Source: a virus
Virus record (IMG/VR): IMGVR_UViG_3300044633_003049
Location: 124,001 to 188,000 of that record
DNA: 64,000 nt
Direction: 5' to 3' (one strand)
This document shows positions 56,181 through 63,535 of the stretch, piece after piece. Within the stretch, counting starts at the first letter, position 1; each line of letters starts with the position of its first letter. The position numbers were made by a program, and so were the translations under genes. Under the pieces are notes generated by a model, which was not told where the DNA came from, did not search any database, and saw only the letters and a program-made list of their open reading frames with translations.

Positions 56181-58109
56181 CTATTTTTTATTGTTAGCGG
56201 CTAATTTTGGTGTGGTATAATCACTTTTATGTCCCCATTCAGTTATTGCTGTTGGGTTTTTCATAACTTCTTTATTAATACCGTCCATAATTGATGAAGT
56301 AATTAAATTATGATTTACTGTTAATGTTGAATTTTGCGGTGTGTTATTATCGCTAACTCCATTTTTCACTTTTTCAAATTCTTTATTAAGTGATTCTGTT
56401 ATTTTTTTAACCGTTGCATTTTGTGCTCCATATATTTCAGTTAAAACATTTAATTTTGTTATTTGTTCCTGAACTTGTGGTAAGTTTTTAAAATCTTCGA
56501 CGGCCGCCGCTATTCTTTCTTTATTATTATCATTAAATGGTCCCCTTTTTTCTTTTAAAAAAGTATCAGTATAATTTGATACATTTCTCATCGCATCAGC
56601 ACCAAGTTCATTTAAATTTAAACCTTTTTTTCCTGCCCCCATACTTACAGCCTCTATTTTTTGTAATGCCCACATTGATGCCAAATCTCTTTCTATGTTT
56701 TTAACTGATGTGACTTGGTCTCTAGCTATGTCTGCTGGACTCATGGCTTCAAATGCTTTTCTATTATCTTGTAATACTTCAATTTGTTTTTGTGTCAAAT
56801 CAGATAGCGCTATTTTACTTTTACCTTCAAAATCTTGTGATAATGTTTTAGGTATTTCAATTACCATTTTACCATTATCCATTTTAGATAAATTGGTAAT
56901 AAATTCTTTATCTTCTTCTTTGATACTAAAACCTTTAGCCATTAAATCATTTGATGCTGCTAATCTTTCTTGTGACGCAACGGCACCTCTAGTTAAACTT
57001 TCATATGAAATACCTAATTCATCCGCCATCGCCTTCGCTCTTCTAATATTAATACCTGTAATTTCAAATCTACCTTGTTTGTCATTATATGTTGCCAATG
57101 AACCTGAAGCCTTTATAATTGCATCTTGTAATCCCTCAACATTGTTAGTGGCCATGTACATCAACTTAAGAGGGTCATTAAAATCGCCAATTGCACCACC
57201 TAAAACTTGTAAATTAGCGGTTAATGCTATTGCCTTTTCAGGGTCCATTACTTTATCTGCAATGATGAAGGCATCACCAATATCCATTCTAAATTCTTTT
57301 GCCCTTCTTGACATAGTTGCTAAACCTTCAATACCCTCTTTAAATCCGTATTTATTTAACTTCTCAATATTTTCTCTAATATCCGTAATTGTTTTTTTAG
57401 CTACAAGTCCTAACGATAATGAATTCTTACCAGCCTGATTAATTGAATCAATAGCATTACCAGCACCAATTCCAACCTTTTCAAATTCGGTAAACGACTT
57501 ACCCATATCACCTAAACTACCCACAAATGCCCTTGCCGAATCAAAACTTTTTGTTAATGTTTCTGAAGAAATTAAATTAAATCTACCTGATGACTCCATC
57601 ATGTTGGTTACCAATTCAGTTACTTGTGCAATACCATATCCCATTCTAATCGCGGCGGGATACGAATCTATCATTTCTTTTCTTAAACCTTGAGATAATT
57701 CACCACTAATACCAATTTTTTCGTTTACTTCAGTTCTAACTTGATTTTCTAATTGTAGTTGTTGAAATATTTCATTACCAGCAACTTTTAAATCTTTAAA
57801 TAAATTTGCACCGTTCTTACTTAATGCACTTAATATGTCACCTGGAGTGGTAACCTCATCACCATATGTGTTAGATTGTGTAACATTAAACGCTGCAGTA
57901 AAACTAGTTGCTTTTTGTGCGTACGCAGTTTGAGATGAACCACTTGAAGTATTTTTACTATTTCCTGTAGATGTTGCGGAAACTCCTGCTAACGCAGTTA
58001 ATACTTGTGGTTGAGATGCCCCTTCTTTATCTAAATATTTTGATAACCCTTTAGGGTCATTTTTATATTTATTTACCGCATCCTTTACTTGTTGATCTGT
58101 TAGTGCCAT
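56181..58109 (-). CDS. Putative tail tape measure protein (gp29 position)
   Basis: This 642-residue protein is mostly alpha-helical and slightly longer than T4 gp29 (590). It contains ESSGRFNLISSETLTKSFDS, AGKNSLSLGLVAKKTITDIR and LNKYGFKEGIEGLATMSRRA, the kind of repeated helical text usual in tape measure proteins. The N-terminus includes a Ser/Thr/Gln-rich linker. Position is the strongest evidence: it directly follows the hub assembly protein and its overlapping small ORF, the classical place of tail assembly chaperones. A TATTTAT element ends 6 bases before the ATG. Confidence 0.7.
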   Translation of the reverse strand: MALTDQQVKDAVNKYKNDPKGLSKYLDKEGASQPQVLTALAGVSATSTGNSKNTSSGSSQTAYAQKATSFTAAFNVTQSNTYGDEVTTPGDILSALSKNGANLFKDLKVAGNEIFQQLQLENQVRTEVNEKIGISGELSQGLRKEMIDSYPAAIRMGYGIAQVTELVTNMMESSGRFNLISSETLTKSFDSARAFVGSLGDMGKSFTEFEKVGIGAGNAIDSINQAGKNSLSLGLVAKKTITDIRENIEKLNKYGFKEGIEGLATMSRRAKEFRMDIGDAFIIADKVMDPEKAIALTANLQVLGGAIGDFNDPLKLMYMATNNVEGLQDAIIKASGSLATYNDKQGRFEITGINIRRAKAMADELGISYESLTRGAVASQERLAASNDLMAKGFSIKEEDKEFITNLSKMDNGKMVIEIPKTLSQDFEGKSKIALSDLTQKQIEVLQDNRKAFEAMSPADIARDQVTSVKNIERDLASMWALQKIEAVSMGAGKKGLNLNELGADAMRNVSNYTDTFLKEKRGPFNDNNKERIAAAVEDFKNLPQVQEQITKLNVLTEIYGAQNATVKKITESLNKEFEKVKNGVSDNNTPQNSTLTVNHNLITSSIMDGINKEVMKNPTAITEWGHKSDYTTPKLAANNKK

Positions 58110-58115
58110 ATACTA

Positions 58116-58122
58116 ATAAATA
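58116..58122 (-). promoter_or_regulatory. Candidate late promoter box before tape measure gene
   Basis: The coding strand reads TCTATTTATTAG, with the core ending 6 bases before the ATG at 58109 and 2 bases after the stop of the small overlapping ORF. Confidence 0.4.
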
Positions 58123-58124
58123 GA

Positions 58125-58286
58125 TTAATTAGGATTTTCTAACTCTAATAAGAAGTTAATATAATATCTTCTAACATATATGGGCATAGATAGGATATCG
58201 CCATATGTAAACCCCTTTTTAATGAGGTATAAAATCTCGTCTAATTGATTTTTTTTATATTCCGTAGAAAGGTCGAAAAAACTCAA
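58125..58286 (-). CDS. Small tail-assembly ORF overlapping the gp26-like gene in another frame
   Basis: The open frame spans 58125-58310 and overlaps the last 52 bases or so of the hub assembly gene in the +1 frame. Its product includes LDEILYLIKKGFTYGDILSM then PIYVRRYYINFLLELENPN, a helical pattern I associate with small tail assembly proteins before the tape measure. It has no ATG near the start. It could begin at TTG (58284-58286), giving 53 residues, or be reached by a +1 frameshift at TTT TTT CGA (58273-58281), where tRNA-Phe could slip to TTC. That would give a gpG/gpGT-like fusion of about 292 residues. The protein-like sequence is clear; the mode of translation is not. Confidence 0.62.
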   Translation of the reverse strand: MSFFDLSTEYKKNQLDEILYLIKKGFTYGDILSMPIYVRRYYINFLLELENPN

Positions 58287-59004
58287 CCCCAAATCCAATG
58301 TCAATTTGGACTATATCTCCTGATGGGGTGGTTACTGTTTGGGTTAAATCTAACCCTGGTTTATTATCTTTGATAAATTTTCTAAATTCTTGTGAATCTT
58401 TAATCGGCATATTCTCAACAAAGTTCCTAATGTTCATTTGGTCTTTGTTACCTGCAACCGTTTTAATCATAAATTCAAGTTGTTTTGTAACAATTGGAGC
58501 CACCCCATTACCATTCCAACTTTCCTTTATATCTTCAATTTCCTTTTCTTGTTTTTGAGTTAAAAACTTGAAGGTGATATCTATTTTACTCTTTTCCATG
58601 TAATATTGATATTCACCATTACTATCTTCTTTCAAGTTAAAATCCTTCATCTTTAATTCAGATAAATCAATTTCAACCGTAAATTGTTCTTGTGTCTTTG
58701 AGTCAGTTGTGGTTAAGTTATATATTGAACCAAAACCTGTATTTCTTAAAAATATAAGAATGGCTTGTCTATCTTCATCCACAATATCATCTACTTGTAA
58801 ATCTTTATCCAAAACCTTTCTTCTTAAAAGTTCATTGATAACACCGTTATTCGCAATTAAGTTTGGAGCAGAAAGAATATTTTCATCTGCAGCAGTTAAA
58901 TAAGCAACTCTTACTGATTTCTTTTTACTTGGGTAATGTATACCTCTACTTGGTAGTTCTACTACGTCGTATGCAATTGTTGGGTCTATTTTATATTCGT
59001 CCAT
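58255..59004 (-). CDS. Baseplate hub assembly protein (T4 gp26/gp51 family)
   Basis: This 249-residue protein has VVELPSRGIHYPSKKKSVRV, AYLTAADENILSAPNLIANN then GVINELLRRKV, and a terminal GVEFFRPFYGI. The LPS(K/R)G-YP, LTA-xx-(E/D)(E/D)-IL and terminal FF(W/R)P motifs mark the T4 baseplate hub assembly family (gp26/gp51) known from many T4-like phages. It lies between the tail tube and the tape measure. Its end is overlapped by another frame encoding a small helical protein, recalling the gpG/gpGT tail chaperone arrangement. Confidence 0.82.
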   Translation of the reverse strand: MDEYKIDPTIAYDVVELPSRGIHYPSKKKSVRVAYLTAADENILSAPNLIANNGVINELLRRKVLDKDLQVDDIVDEDRQAILIFLRNTGFGSIYNLTTTDSKTQEQFTVEIDLSELKMKDFNLKEDSNGEYQYYMEKSKIDITFKFLTQKQEKEIEDIKESWNGNGVAPIVTKQLEFMIKTVAGNKDQMNIRNFVENMPIKDSQEFRKFIKDNKPGLDLTQTVTTPSGDIVQIDIGFGVEFFRPFYGI

Positions 59005-59049
59005 AATATAAGTTTATACTATAACTATGATAAAGTAAAGTTTTTAAAT

Positions 59050-59086
59050 AAAAAAACCGATACCCATTTCTGGTATATCGGTTTCT
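59050..59086 (-). terminator. Intrinsic terminator after tail tube gene
   Basis: The minus strand has AAACCGATA / TATCGGTTT (9 bp) around an ACCAGAAATGGG-type loop, followed by TTTTATTT. It ends the tube transcript 20 bases after its stop codon. Confidence 0.88.
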
Positions 59087-59105
59087 CATATGAAAAATTA
59101 TTATA

Positions 59106-59594
59106 TTAATAAACTTGGATACAACGGTCCATTCTTAATGAAGCGTCAATTGTTGCCAAATCATCTCTTGAGTAATCTAAATCACCGAAGTTCAAACTTG
59201 TTAAGAAACAACCTTGTAAAATCCATTTTTCAACCACAACTCCCGTTGGGTCTAACATCTCCAATTCAATGTCTTTCTTATAACCCGCAGCATATCCCAT
59301 ACGACCTGTAACTGACTCCGCATGTAAACGGAACCATTCCATAAGTGCTTGAGAAGCAGAAGGACCAATTGGGTCTTTAAATTGAACTTTAATCTCTTCC
59401 CACTCAAATTGACCAGCAACATAAGTTTTTGTGTTCAAGAAAGGAATCTCAACTGATTTAATTTTAGCAGATGGTCTCGCTGTGGAGAATACATACCACT
59501 CATTTATTCCTAAAGATGATGGAAATCTTAGGATAAATCTATTTTTTCTTTTCGGTTCGTAAGGAACCGGCATTTTCATTAATAAATCTGCCAT
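59106..59594 (-). CDS. 19: Tail tube protein, gp19-like
   Basis: This 162-residue protein matches T4 gp19 (163) in length. It includes PYEPKRKNRFILRFPSSLGI, a conserved EWEEIKVQFKDPIGPSASQA, LMEWFRLHAESVTGRMGYAA and LQGCFLTSLNFGDLDYSRDD, all typical of the T4-type tube fold. It polymerises into the inner tube inside the sheath. The gene has its own upstream region (59595-59918) with two TATTTAT elements and its own terminator, which agrees with the high expression needed for a major virion protein. Confidence 0.92.
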   Translation of the reverse strand: MADLLMKMPVPYEPKRKNRFILRFPSSLGINEWYVFSTARPSAKIKSVEIPFLNTKTYVAGQFEWEEIKVQFKDPIGPSASQALMEWFRLHAESVTGRMGYAAGYKKDIELEMLDPTGVVVEKWILQGCFLTSLNFGDLDYSRDDLATIDASLRMDRCIQVY

Positions 59595-59632
59595 ATTGTA
59601 TTTGTTAAAGTTTTTAAGTTATTTACTTTCTT

Positions 59633-59639
59633 ATAAATA
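59633..59639 (-). promoter_or_regulatory. Candidate late promoter box before tail tube gene
   Basis: The coding strand reads GATATATTTATAAG, with the core 38 bases before the ATG at 59594. This is one of the longest leaders in the set. Confidence 0.4.
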
Positions 59640-59674
59640 TATCTATATTGGAAAATAATTTTATTTTAAGTTTT

Positions 59675-59773
59675 TTATTGGAAATACTTGTTTATGTCAA
59701 TTATTTTTCGTAGTTTTTTACAGGCTCCAGTATCTAGTTCCAGTTTACTACTCTCCTTTAATAATTTAATATT
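59675..59773 (-). pseudogene. Possible decayed gene fragment (start-less open frame)
   Basis: After an in-frame TGA, 32 codons read protein-like text, LLKESSKLELDTGACKKLRK then IIDINKYFQ, before a stop. No ATG, GTG or TTG start is available. The Lys/Leu/Ile-rich amphipathic character and clean end suggest the C-terminal remnant of a lost gene. It may equally be a chance reading frame. Confidence 0.25.
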
Positions 59774-59806
59774 TCAATAATAAATACTAGTATATCTAGT
59801 TCCAGT
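59731..59806. repeat. 14-base direct repeat pair TATCTAGTTCCAGT
   Basis: Two exact copies (59731-59744 and 59793-59806, plus strand) lie 62 bases apart between the sheath and tube genes. They flank a TATTTATT element on the minus strand, so they may be a regulatory site, the scars of a deletion or insertion, or a recombination target. Confidence 0.6.
59780..59786 (-). promoter_or_regulatory. Additional candidate late promoter box upstream of tube gene
   Basis: The coding strand reads TAGTATTTATTATTG between the two 14-base direct repeats. It lies 186 bases before the tube ATG, so any transcript would have a long leader. Confidence 0.3.
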
Positions 59807-59863
59807 ATTCTGGGTATAATATAATAGTATAATTGTTATATAATATGGTTCTACGTGGAGCAT

Positions 59864-59893
59864 TAAAAAAGGGTACCATTTCTGATACCCTTC
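59864..59893 (-). terminator. Intrinsic terminator after tail sheath gene
   Basis: The minus strand has AAGGGTA / TACCCTT (7 bp) with a 10-base loop, followed by TTTTAATG. It lies 26 bases after the sheath stop codon. Confidence 0.85.
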
Positions 59894-59918
59894 TTATTTT
59901 TATATATCTCCTTTTAGA

Positions 59919-62750
59919 TTAGATATTGTCAAATGAAGCTCCTGTTGGAGTGATTACAAATTCCAAATCAATGAATTCTAAAGAACGAGTTGGTTTGATA
60001 TAAATCTTACCTCTTAATGTGTTAGCATCGATGTCCTCTGGATCATTAGATACACTCACACGGAAGTCATACAAACCTCTTTCTTTCTTAATTGATTCCA
60101 AGATAGGATTTACTAATCTTAAGAACTCTTGTCTTACTTGGTCGTCATTTTGTTCAAACAATAACCTTACAGCTACCGCAGAAATCAATTTTCTAGCTCT
60201 TAATAATAATCTTCTTACGTTGATTCTATCTAAAGCCGACTCTCTAACTTGTAACGTTTTATTACCCCATATAATGGTACCTGTATCAGAGAATGTTGCA
60301 ATTGGGTTGATTCTCGCCTTATATAACTCATCTCTTTCGTCAAGAGTAAGTTTCTTTTGTGCTTTGATTGCGTTTACCAAACCTCTACTGTAACCCGCAA
60401 CTGCGAACCAAGGATAAGATACGTTGTCAGTTAAGGCGATGTTCTTAACAACCTCACCTGTTGGTGGAATATATAATTGAGTTGCATTATCCGTGTCTCT
60501 TACTTGAATCCAAGGCCAATATGTGGCTGAATAGTTTGAGTCAACTGCGATACCGTCTAAATCGTCAATAACGTTAGATGCAATAGTTTCATTTGGTGCT
60601 CCAATTATATAAATTGAATCCGCTCTATCAGTTTCAATCATGTCAATTGCTTGAGTTGTTAATGAACTATGGTCGTAGAAGTTAATACCTGGAGTTGCAA
60701 ATACGTTAATATCTACGGCCTCAGGATTTGCATATGTTTGAATACCTTCTAAATAAGCATAATAATCAGAGTTTCCATTTGCAGTGTCAAACAATCCACC
60801 ATTTGTTGTAAGACCTGAAATATATGTTAATTTTCCAAATATATAACCGTCACCATATGTTCTTACTTGTCTGTAAATGTCCCAACCATCAAAACCACCA
60901 CATACGGCAAATGTAAATTTACGGAAGTTAATACTATCTAATTTACCTTTATCGGTACCTTCTAAATCATAAGGTGTTGTTTGGTACATTAATCCTGAAA
61001 CTGTATTTCCAGTTATTGTAGCTGCGTTTATAGATAAGTGAAATCCGTCTGTTGATCCTTTTTGAGTTGCTTCTGTTGAACATTTATATTTAAACAAATC
61101 GGAGTCAAAATTAAAATTACCATCAGAAGATAAACCTAAAGATGTTTTTCTAAATTTATCACCATTACTTGTTATGTCATCATAAATTGTTTCACCAGAA
61201 TCAAAAAATTCAGTTTTATAAAGAACACTACCTAATGTTGTTGAACCTGATAAAGTTGCATTTGTAAAACCTTTAAATCCTGCAGGAAATGCATTTGATG
61301 GTGCGTTAGAGTCCATAAGTAACATAATGTATTTAGAATTCAAAGTATACTCACCAGTTGATGTACCTATTTTTCTAGCAACATATCCTGCAACGTCTGG
61401 ATTCATTGAACATCTTGAGAATTTTTCCAAAACAACCATGTTTTCATCGGAATCATTAAAATCTCTAACTAATATATCAAATTCACCTGTTTCAATATTA
61501 ATATTTTGAATTGTGATTTTAATTTCCTGATTTGCGGCGTTTCCGTCAGAAATTGTAATAACATCAAATAAATCATCAACTTTACCACCACGAACTTCAG
61601 AAACCACAGTAGGTGACTTTGGTGTGTCCCAAGTATTTGAGAAGTTGTCACCTTCCGCATTATATACTTCAGTTAGGCTTAAACCTCTAATTAAACCTTG
61701 ATTATATAAGTTTTTTGTTAAGTTCGGATAAACTTCGTGAACATATAATGGAACATCGTTACCATCTTTATCATATGGACTTGTTCCTAAAACTTTAGTT
61801 ATGTATTTTGTTGACGTTGAATCTAAACTACACGTGAAAACCTTAGCACCTGTAGTTCCTGTAACATAAATATTAAATTCCGATAATGGGTCACTTGTTA
61901 ACGTTGCCCCACTAATAGTAAAAGATGTGTTTCCAGTAACTTGAAAATTTAAAGATTCTTGTGAATAATTTCCTCTTGATCTTAATGCCGCCATAACAAT
62001 TTCCTTATCATATACTGAAGTTGCGGTATATGTATATTTTGTTGTGGTAAAATTCATTGAACTAGCAGCATAAACAAATAAGTAACTATACACTTCGGTA
62101 CCGTTAGTATTGGTAAACACGTTATTCCAATTTTTTATAGTTGCGGTTCCAATAGGACTTGTTTTTTGATTTCCCGTTAAACCTGATGTTGCTGATGATG
62201 GAACATTTCCAATTGTAAACCAATCACCTGTAGATAAACCGCTACCGTAATTAGTGACTATATAATTTGTAACCGTTGTACCAGTTGAATTGGTTTTACC
62301 AGATAATGAACTATAAAAAGTACTATATGTTGGGTTTACAATGTCCTCAGCTGTTGGTGTTGTAATACCTGTAGTTGAACTTGGAGTTTGTGTTAAGTCA
62401 ACAGATATACCACCTATTGTTTTAATGCCGAATGTTTTTCCTGCTTTGTAACCTGTCTTACCTAATACTCTTGTTACAAATAATTGATTTGACTCTTGTA
62501 AATAAGATTTAGCGACATAACCTAATTCATATTTTGGATTGCCAGCACCATCTTTTTCAGGTGAGGTTGGTCCGAAGTATGTTTTAAATTCGTCAAAATT
62601 TGAAATTAATATTGGTTCAAAAGCGGGACCTTTTAAGGTTTCACCCACTAATCCCAATGTTGTAACACCTATACTTTGTGCTACGAATGTTAGATCTTTC
62701 TCTGATGTATAAACACCAGGAGACACGAAAACTCTGTTATTACTTGCCAT
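59919..62750 (-). CDS. 18: Tail sheath protein, gp18-like
   Basis: This 943-residue contractile sheath subunit is much longer than T4 gp18 (659). The conserved N-terminus is VSPGVYTSEKDLTFVAQSIG then VTTLGLVGETLKGPAFEP. The C-terminus has DRINVRRLLLRARKLISAVA, VRLLFEQNDDQVRQEFLRLV and SNDPEDIDANTLRGKIYIKP, which form the core that joins neighbouring subunits. The extra length is in a Thr/Gly/Ser-rich middle (about 110-600), probably outward-facing domains. It faces the plus-strand regulator gene across a 116-base region and ends at its own terminator. Confidence 0.93.
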   Translation of the reverse strand: MASNNRVFVSPGVYTSEKDLTFVAQSIGVTTLGLVGETLKGPAFEPILISNFDEFKTYFGPTSPEKDGAGNPKYELGYVAKSYLQESNQLFVTRVLGKTGYKAGKTFGIKTIGGISVDLTQTPSSTTGITTPTAEDIVNPTYSTFYSSLSGKTNSTGTTVTNYIVTNYGSGLSTGDWFTIGNVPSSATSGLTGNQKTSPIGTATIKNWNNVFTNTNGTEVYSYLFVYAASSMNFTTTKYTYTATSVYDKEIVMAALRSRGNYSQESLNFQVTGNTSFTISGATLTSDPLSEFNIYVTGTTGAKVFTCSLDSTSTKYITKVLGTSPYDKDGNDVPLYVHEVYPNLTKNLYNQGLIRGLSLTEVYNAEGDNFSNTWDTPKSPTVVSEVRGGKVDDLFDVITISDGNAANQEIKITIQNINIETGEFDILVRDFNDSDENMVVLEKFSRCSMNPDVAGYVARKIGTSTGEYTLNSKYIMLLMDSNAPSNAFPAGFKGFTNATLSGSTTLGSVLYKTEFFDSGETIYDDITSNGDKFRKTSLGLSSDGNFNFDSDLFKYKCSTEATQKGSTDGFHLSINAATITGNTVSGLMYQTTPYDLEGTDKGKLDSINFRKFTFAVCGGFDGWDIYRQVRTYGDGYIFGKLTYISGLTTNGGLFDTANGNSDYYAYLEGIQTYANPEAVDINVFATPGINFYDHSSLTTQAIDMIETDRADSIYIIGAPNETIASNVIDDLDGIAVDSNYSATYWPWIQVRDTDNATQLYIPPTGEVVKNIALTDNVSYPWFAVAGYSRGLVNAIKAQKKLTLDERDELYKARINPIATFSDTGTIIWGNKTLQVRESALDRINVRRLLLRARKLISAVAVRLLFEQNDDQVRQEFLRLVNPILESIKKERGLYDFRVSVSNDPEDIDANTLRGKIYIKPTRSLEFIDLEFVITPTGASFDNI

Positions 62751-62789
62751 TGATTTTTGTTTGGTTAAATTGTTTTTATTACTTATCTA

Positions 62790-62796
62790 ATAAATA
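62790..62796 (-). promoter_or_regulatory. Candidate late promoter box before tail sheath gene
   Basis: The coding strand reads AAAGATATTTATTAG, with the core 39 bases before the sheath ATG. It abuts an ATCTTTG / CAAAGAT dyad (62796-62816). Confidence 0.42.
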
Positions 62797-62802
62797 TCTT
62801 TG
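62795..62802 (+). promoter_or_regulatory. Candidate host-type promoter (TATCTTTG) for the plus-strand regulator
   Basis: TATCTTTG is an exact fit to the Bacteroidetes TAnnTTTG -7 box. TTG at 62770-62772 lies 22 bases upstream, close to the usual -33 spacing. Transcription would start near 62808 and give a leader of about 60 bases for the gene at 62867. Confidence 0.45.
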
Positions 62803-62863
62803 TTTTTACCAAAGATTTCCTAACTTTTATTAAAAAGATAGTTATTTATCTTTAATTATCTTT
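62796..62863. promoter_or_regulatory. Cluster of AAAGAT/ATCTTT boxes (putative operator)
   Basis: Within 68 bases there are five copies of AAAGAT or its complement: 62796, 62811, 62834, 62848 and 62858. Four form two inverted repeats: ATCTTTG-N7-CAAAGAT (62796-62816) and AAAGATA-N6-TATCTTT (62834-62853). The region separates the divergent sheath and regulator genes and overlaps promoter-like boxes on both strands. Confidence 0.5.
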
Positions 62864-62866
62864 TAT

Positions 62867-63025
62867 ATGGAAAACAAACAAAAAAACGTTAAAATAGGTC
62901 AGAAACACCACGAAATGTTAAAAAATTTTTGTGATAAAAATGGATTAAAAATTTATAAAGTATTGGAAAAACACATTGAGGAACTTTGTAAACCTAAAAA
63001 GAAGGACATTTACGGAGATGATTAG
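62867..63025 (+). CDS. Putative ribbon-helix-helix DNA-binding regulator
   Basis: This 52-residue protein is the only convincing plus-strand gene here. It reads MENKQKNVKIGQKHHEMLKN, then FCDKNGLKIYKVLEKHIEEL and a basic tail. A short strand (NVKIG) followed by two helices with a KNGLK turn is the ribbon-helix-helix pattern of Arc/MetJ-like repressors. The upstream region carries five AAAGAT-type boxes and a Bacteroidetes-type promoter match. Its stop overlaps the end of the convergent gene at 63022 by 4 bases. A TATTTAT on the plus strand (62843-62849) also precedes it. I infer an autoregulated transcription factor. Confidence 0.62.
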   Translation: MENKQKNVKIGQKHHEMLKNFCDKNGLKIYKVLEKHIEELCKPKKKDIYGDD

Positions 63026-63525
63026 TATAGATAAGATATACTAATTTTTGACCCAACTTTAGGATTGGAGAGATATGTAATTTCATCGTCTCCCGTAATC
63101 TCAAACCCAACTGACTCTTCTTCAGCTAATCCATTGGTTTCAACTGTTATTAAACTATTGATGTAATTACTTAAGTTAAACACCGTTGATGTAGAGTAAA
63201 TAAACTCTTCTTTTTCATATTGTAATAATTTACCCTTATTATCTAATATTACACTATTAATTCCTTTATAAAATTGTACCGTTATTATTGAGTTATTTAA
63301 CGGAGGTTCAATAAAAGTAATCGTACTTGTAAAGTTTATAAACGTAAAACTTAAATCTCTTATTTGACCAATACCGTTCATTGAAACTGAAAATAAGGTT
63401 CCGATATTAGTTCCAACACTAAAATTAGTTTGTGTTCCGTCCGCAACAAAACTGACCGTTGTTATATTAATCGGCATGTTTTGACTCTGACTTGAAACGA
63501 CATTATCTTTTATAAATTCGTACAT
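63022..63525 (-). CDS. Beta-rich virion protein, tandem paralogue A
   Basis: This 167-residue protein is almost all beta strands, with ADGTQTNFSVGTNIGTLFSV, TVQFYKGINSVILDNKGKLL and VETNGLAEEESVGFEITGDD. It is clearly related to the partial upstream protein encoded at 63536-64000 (compare DGIQTVFDVGESIGTLFGV and VEINGLAEQQGIGFIVSDD). The family is not recognised. A TATTTAT element overlapping the end of the upstream paralogue lies 15 bases before the ATG. A neck, tail-completion or decoration role is plausible from its place next to the sheath. Confidence 0.6.
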   Translation of the reverse strand: MYEFIKDNVVSSQSQNMPINITTVSFVADGTQTNFSVGTNIGTLFSVSMNGIGQIRDLSFTFINFTSTITFIEPPLNNSIITVQFYKGINSVILDNKGKLLQYEKEEFIYSTSTVFNLSNYINSLITVETNGLAEEESVGFEITGDDEITYLSNPKVGSKISISYLY

Positions 63526-63535
63526 AGATTATAAT

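Larger units (their letters stand above)
59595..59918. other. 324-base intergenic region between sheath and tube genes
   Basis: This is the longest gene-poor stretch in the window. It contains the sheath terminator (59864-59893), a 14-base direct repeat TATCTAGTTCCAGT at 59731-59744 and 59793-59806 (plus strand), two TATTTAT boxes on the minus strand (59780-59786 and 59633-59639), and a start-less open frame at 59675-59773. The remainder is A/T-rich with no further signal seen. Confidence 0.7.

Noticed and set aside
56695-57438. Long plus-strand frame inside the tape measure gene
   Set aside because: It is Ser/Leu-rich antisense text of a helical gene, with no start context or partner gene on that strand.
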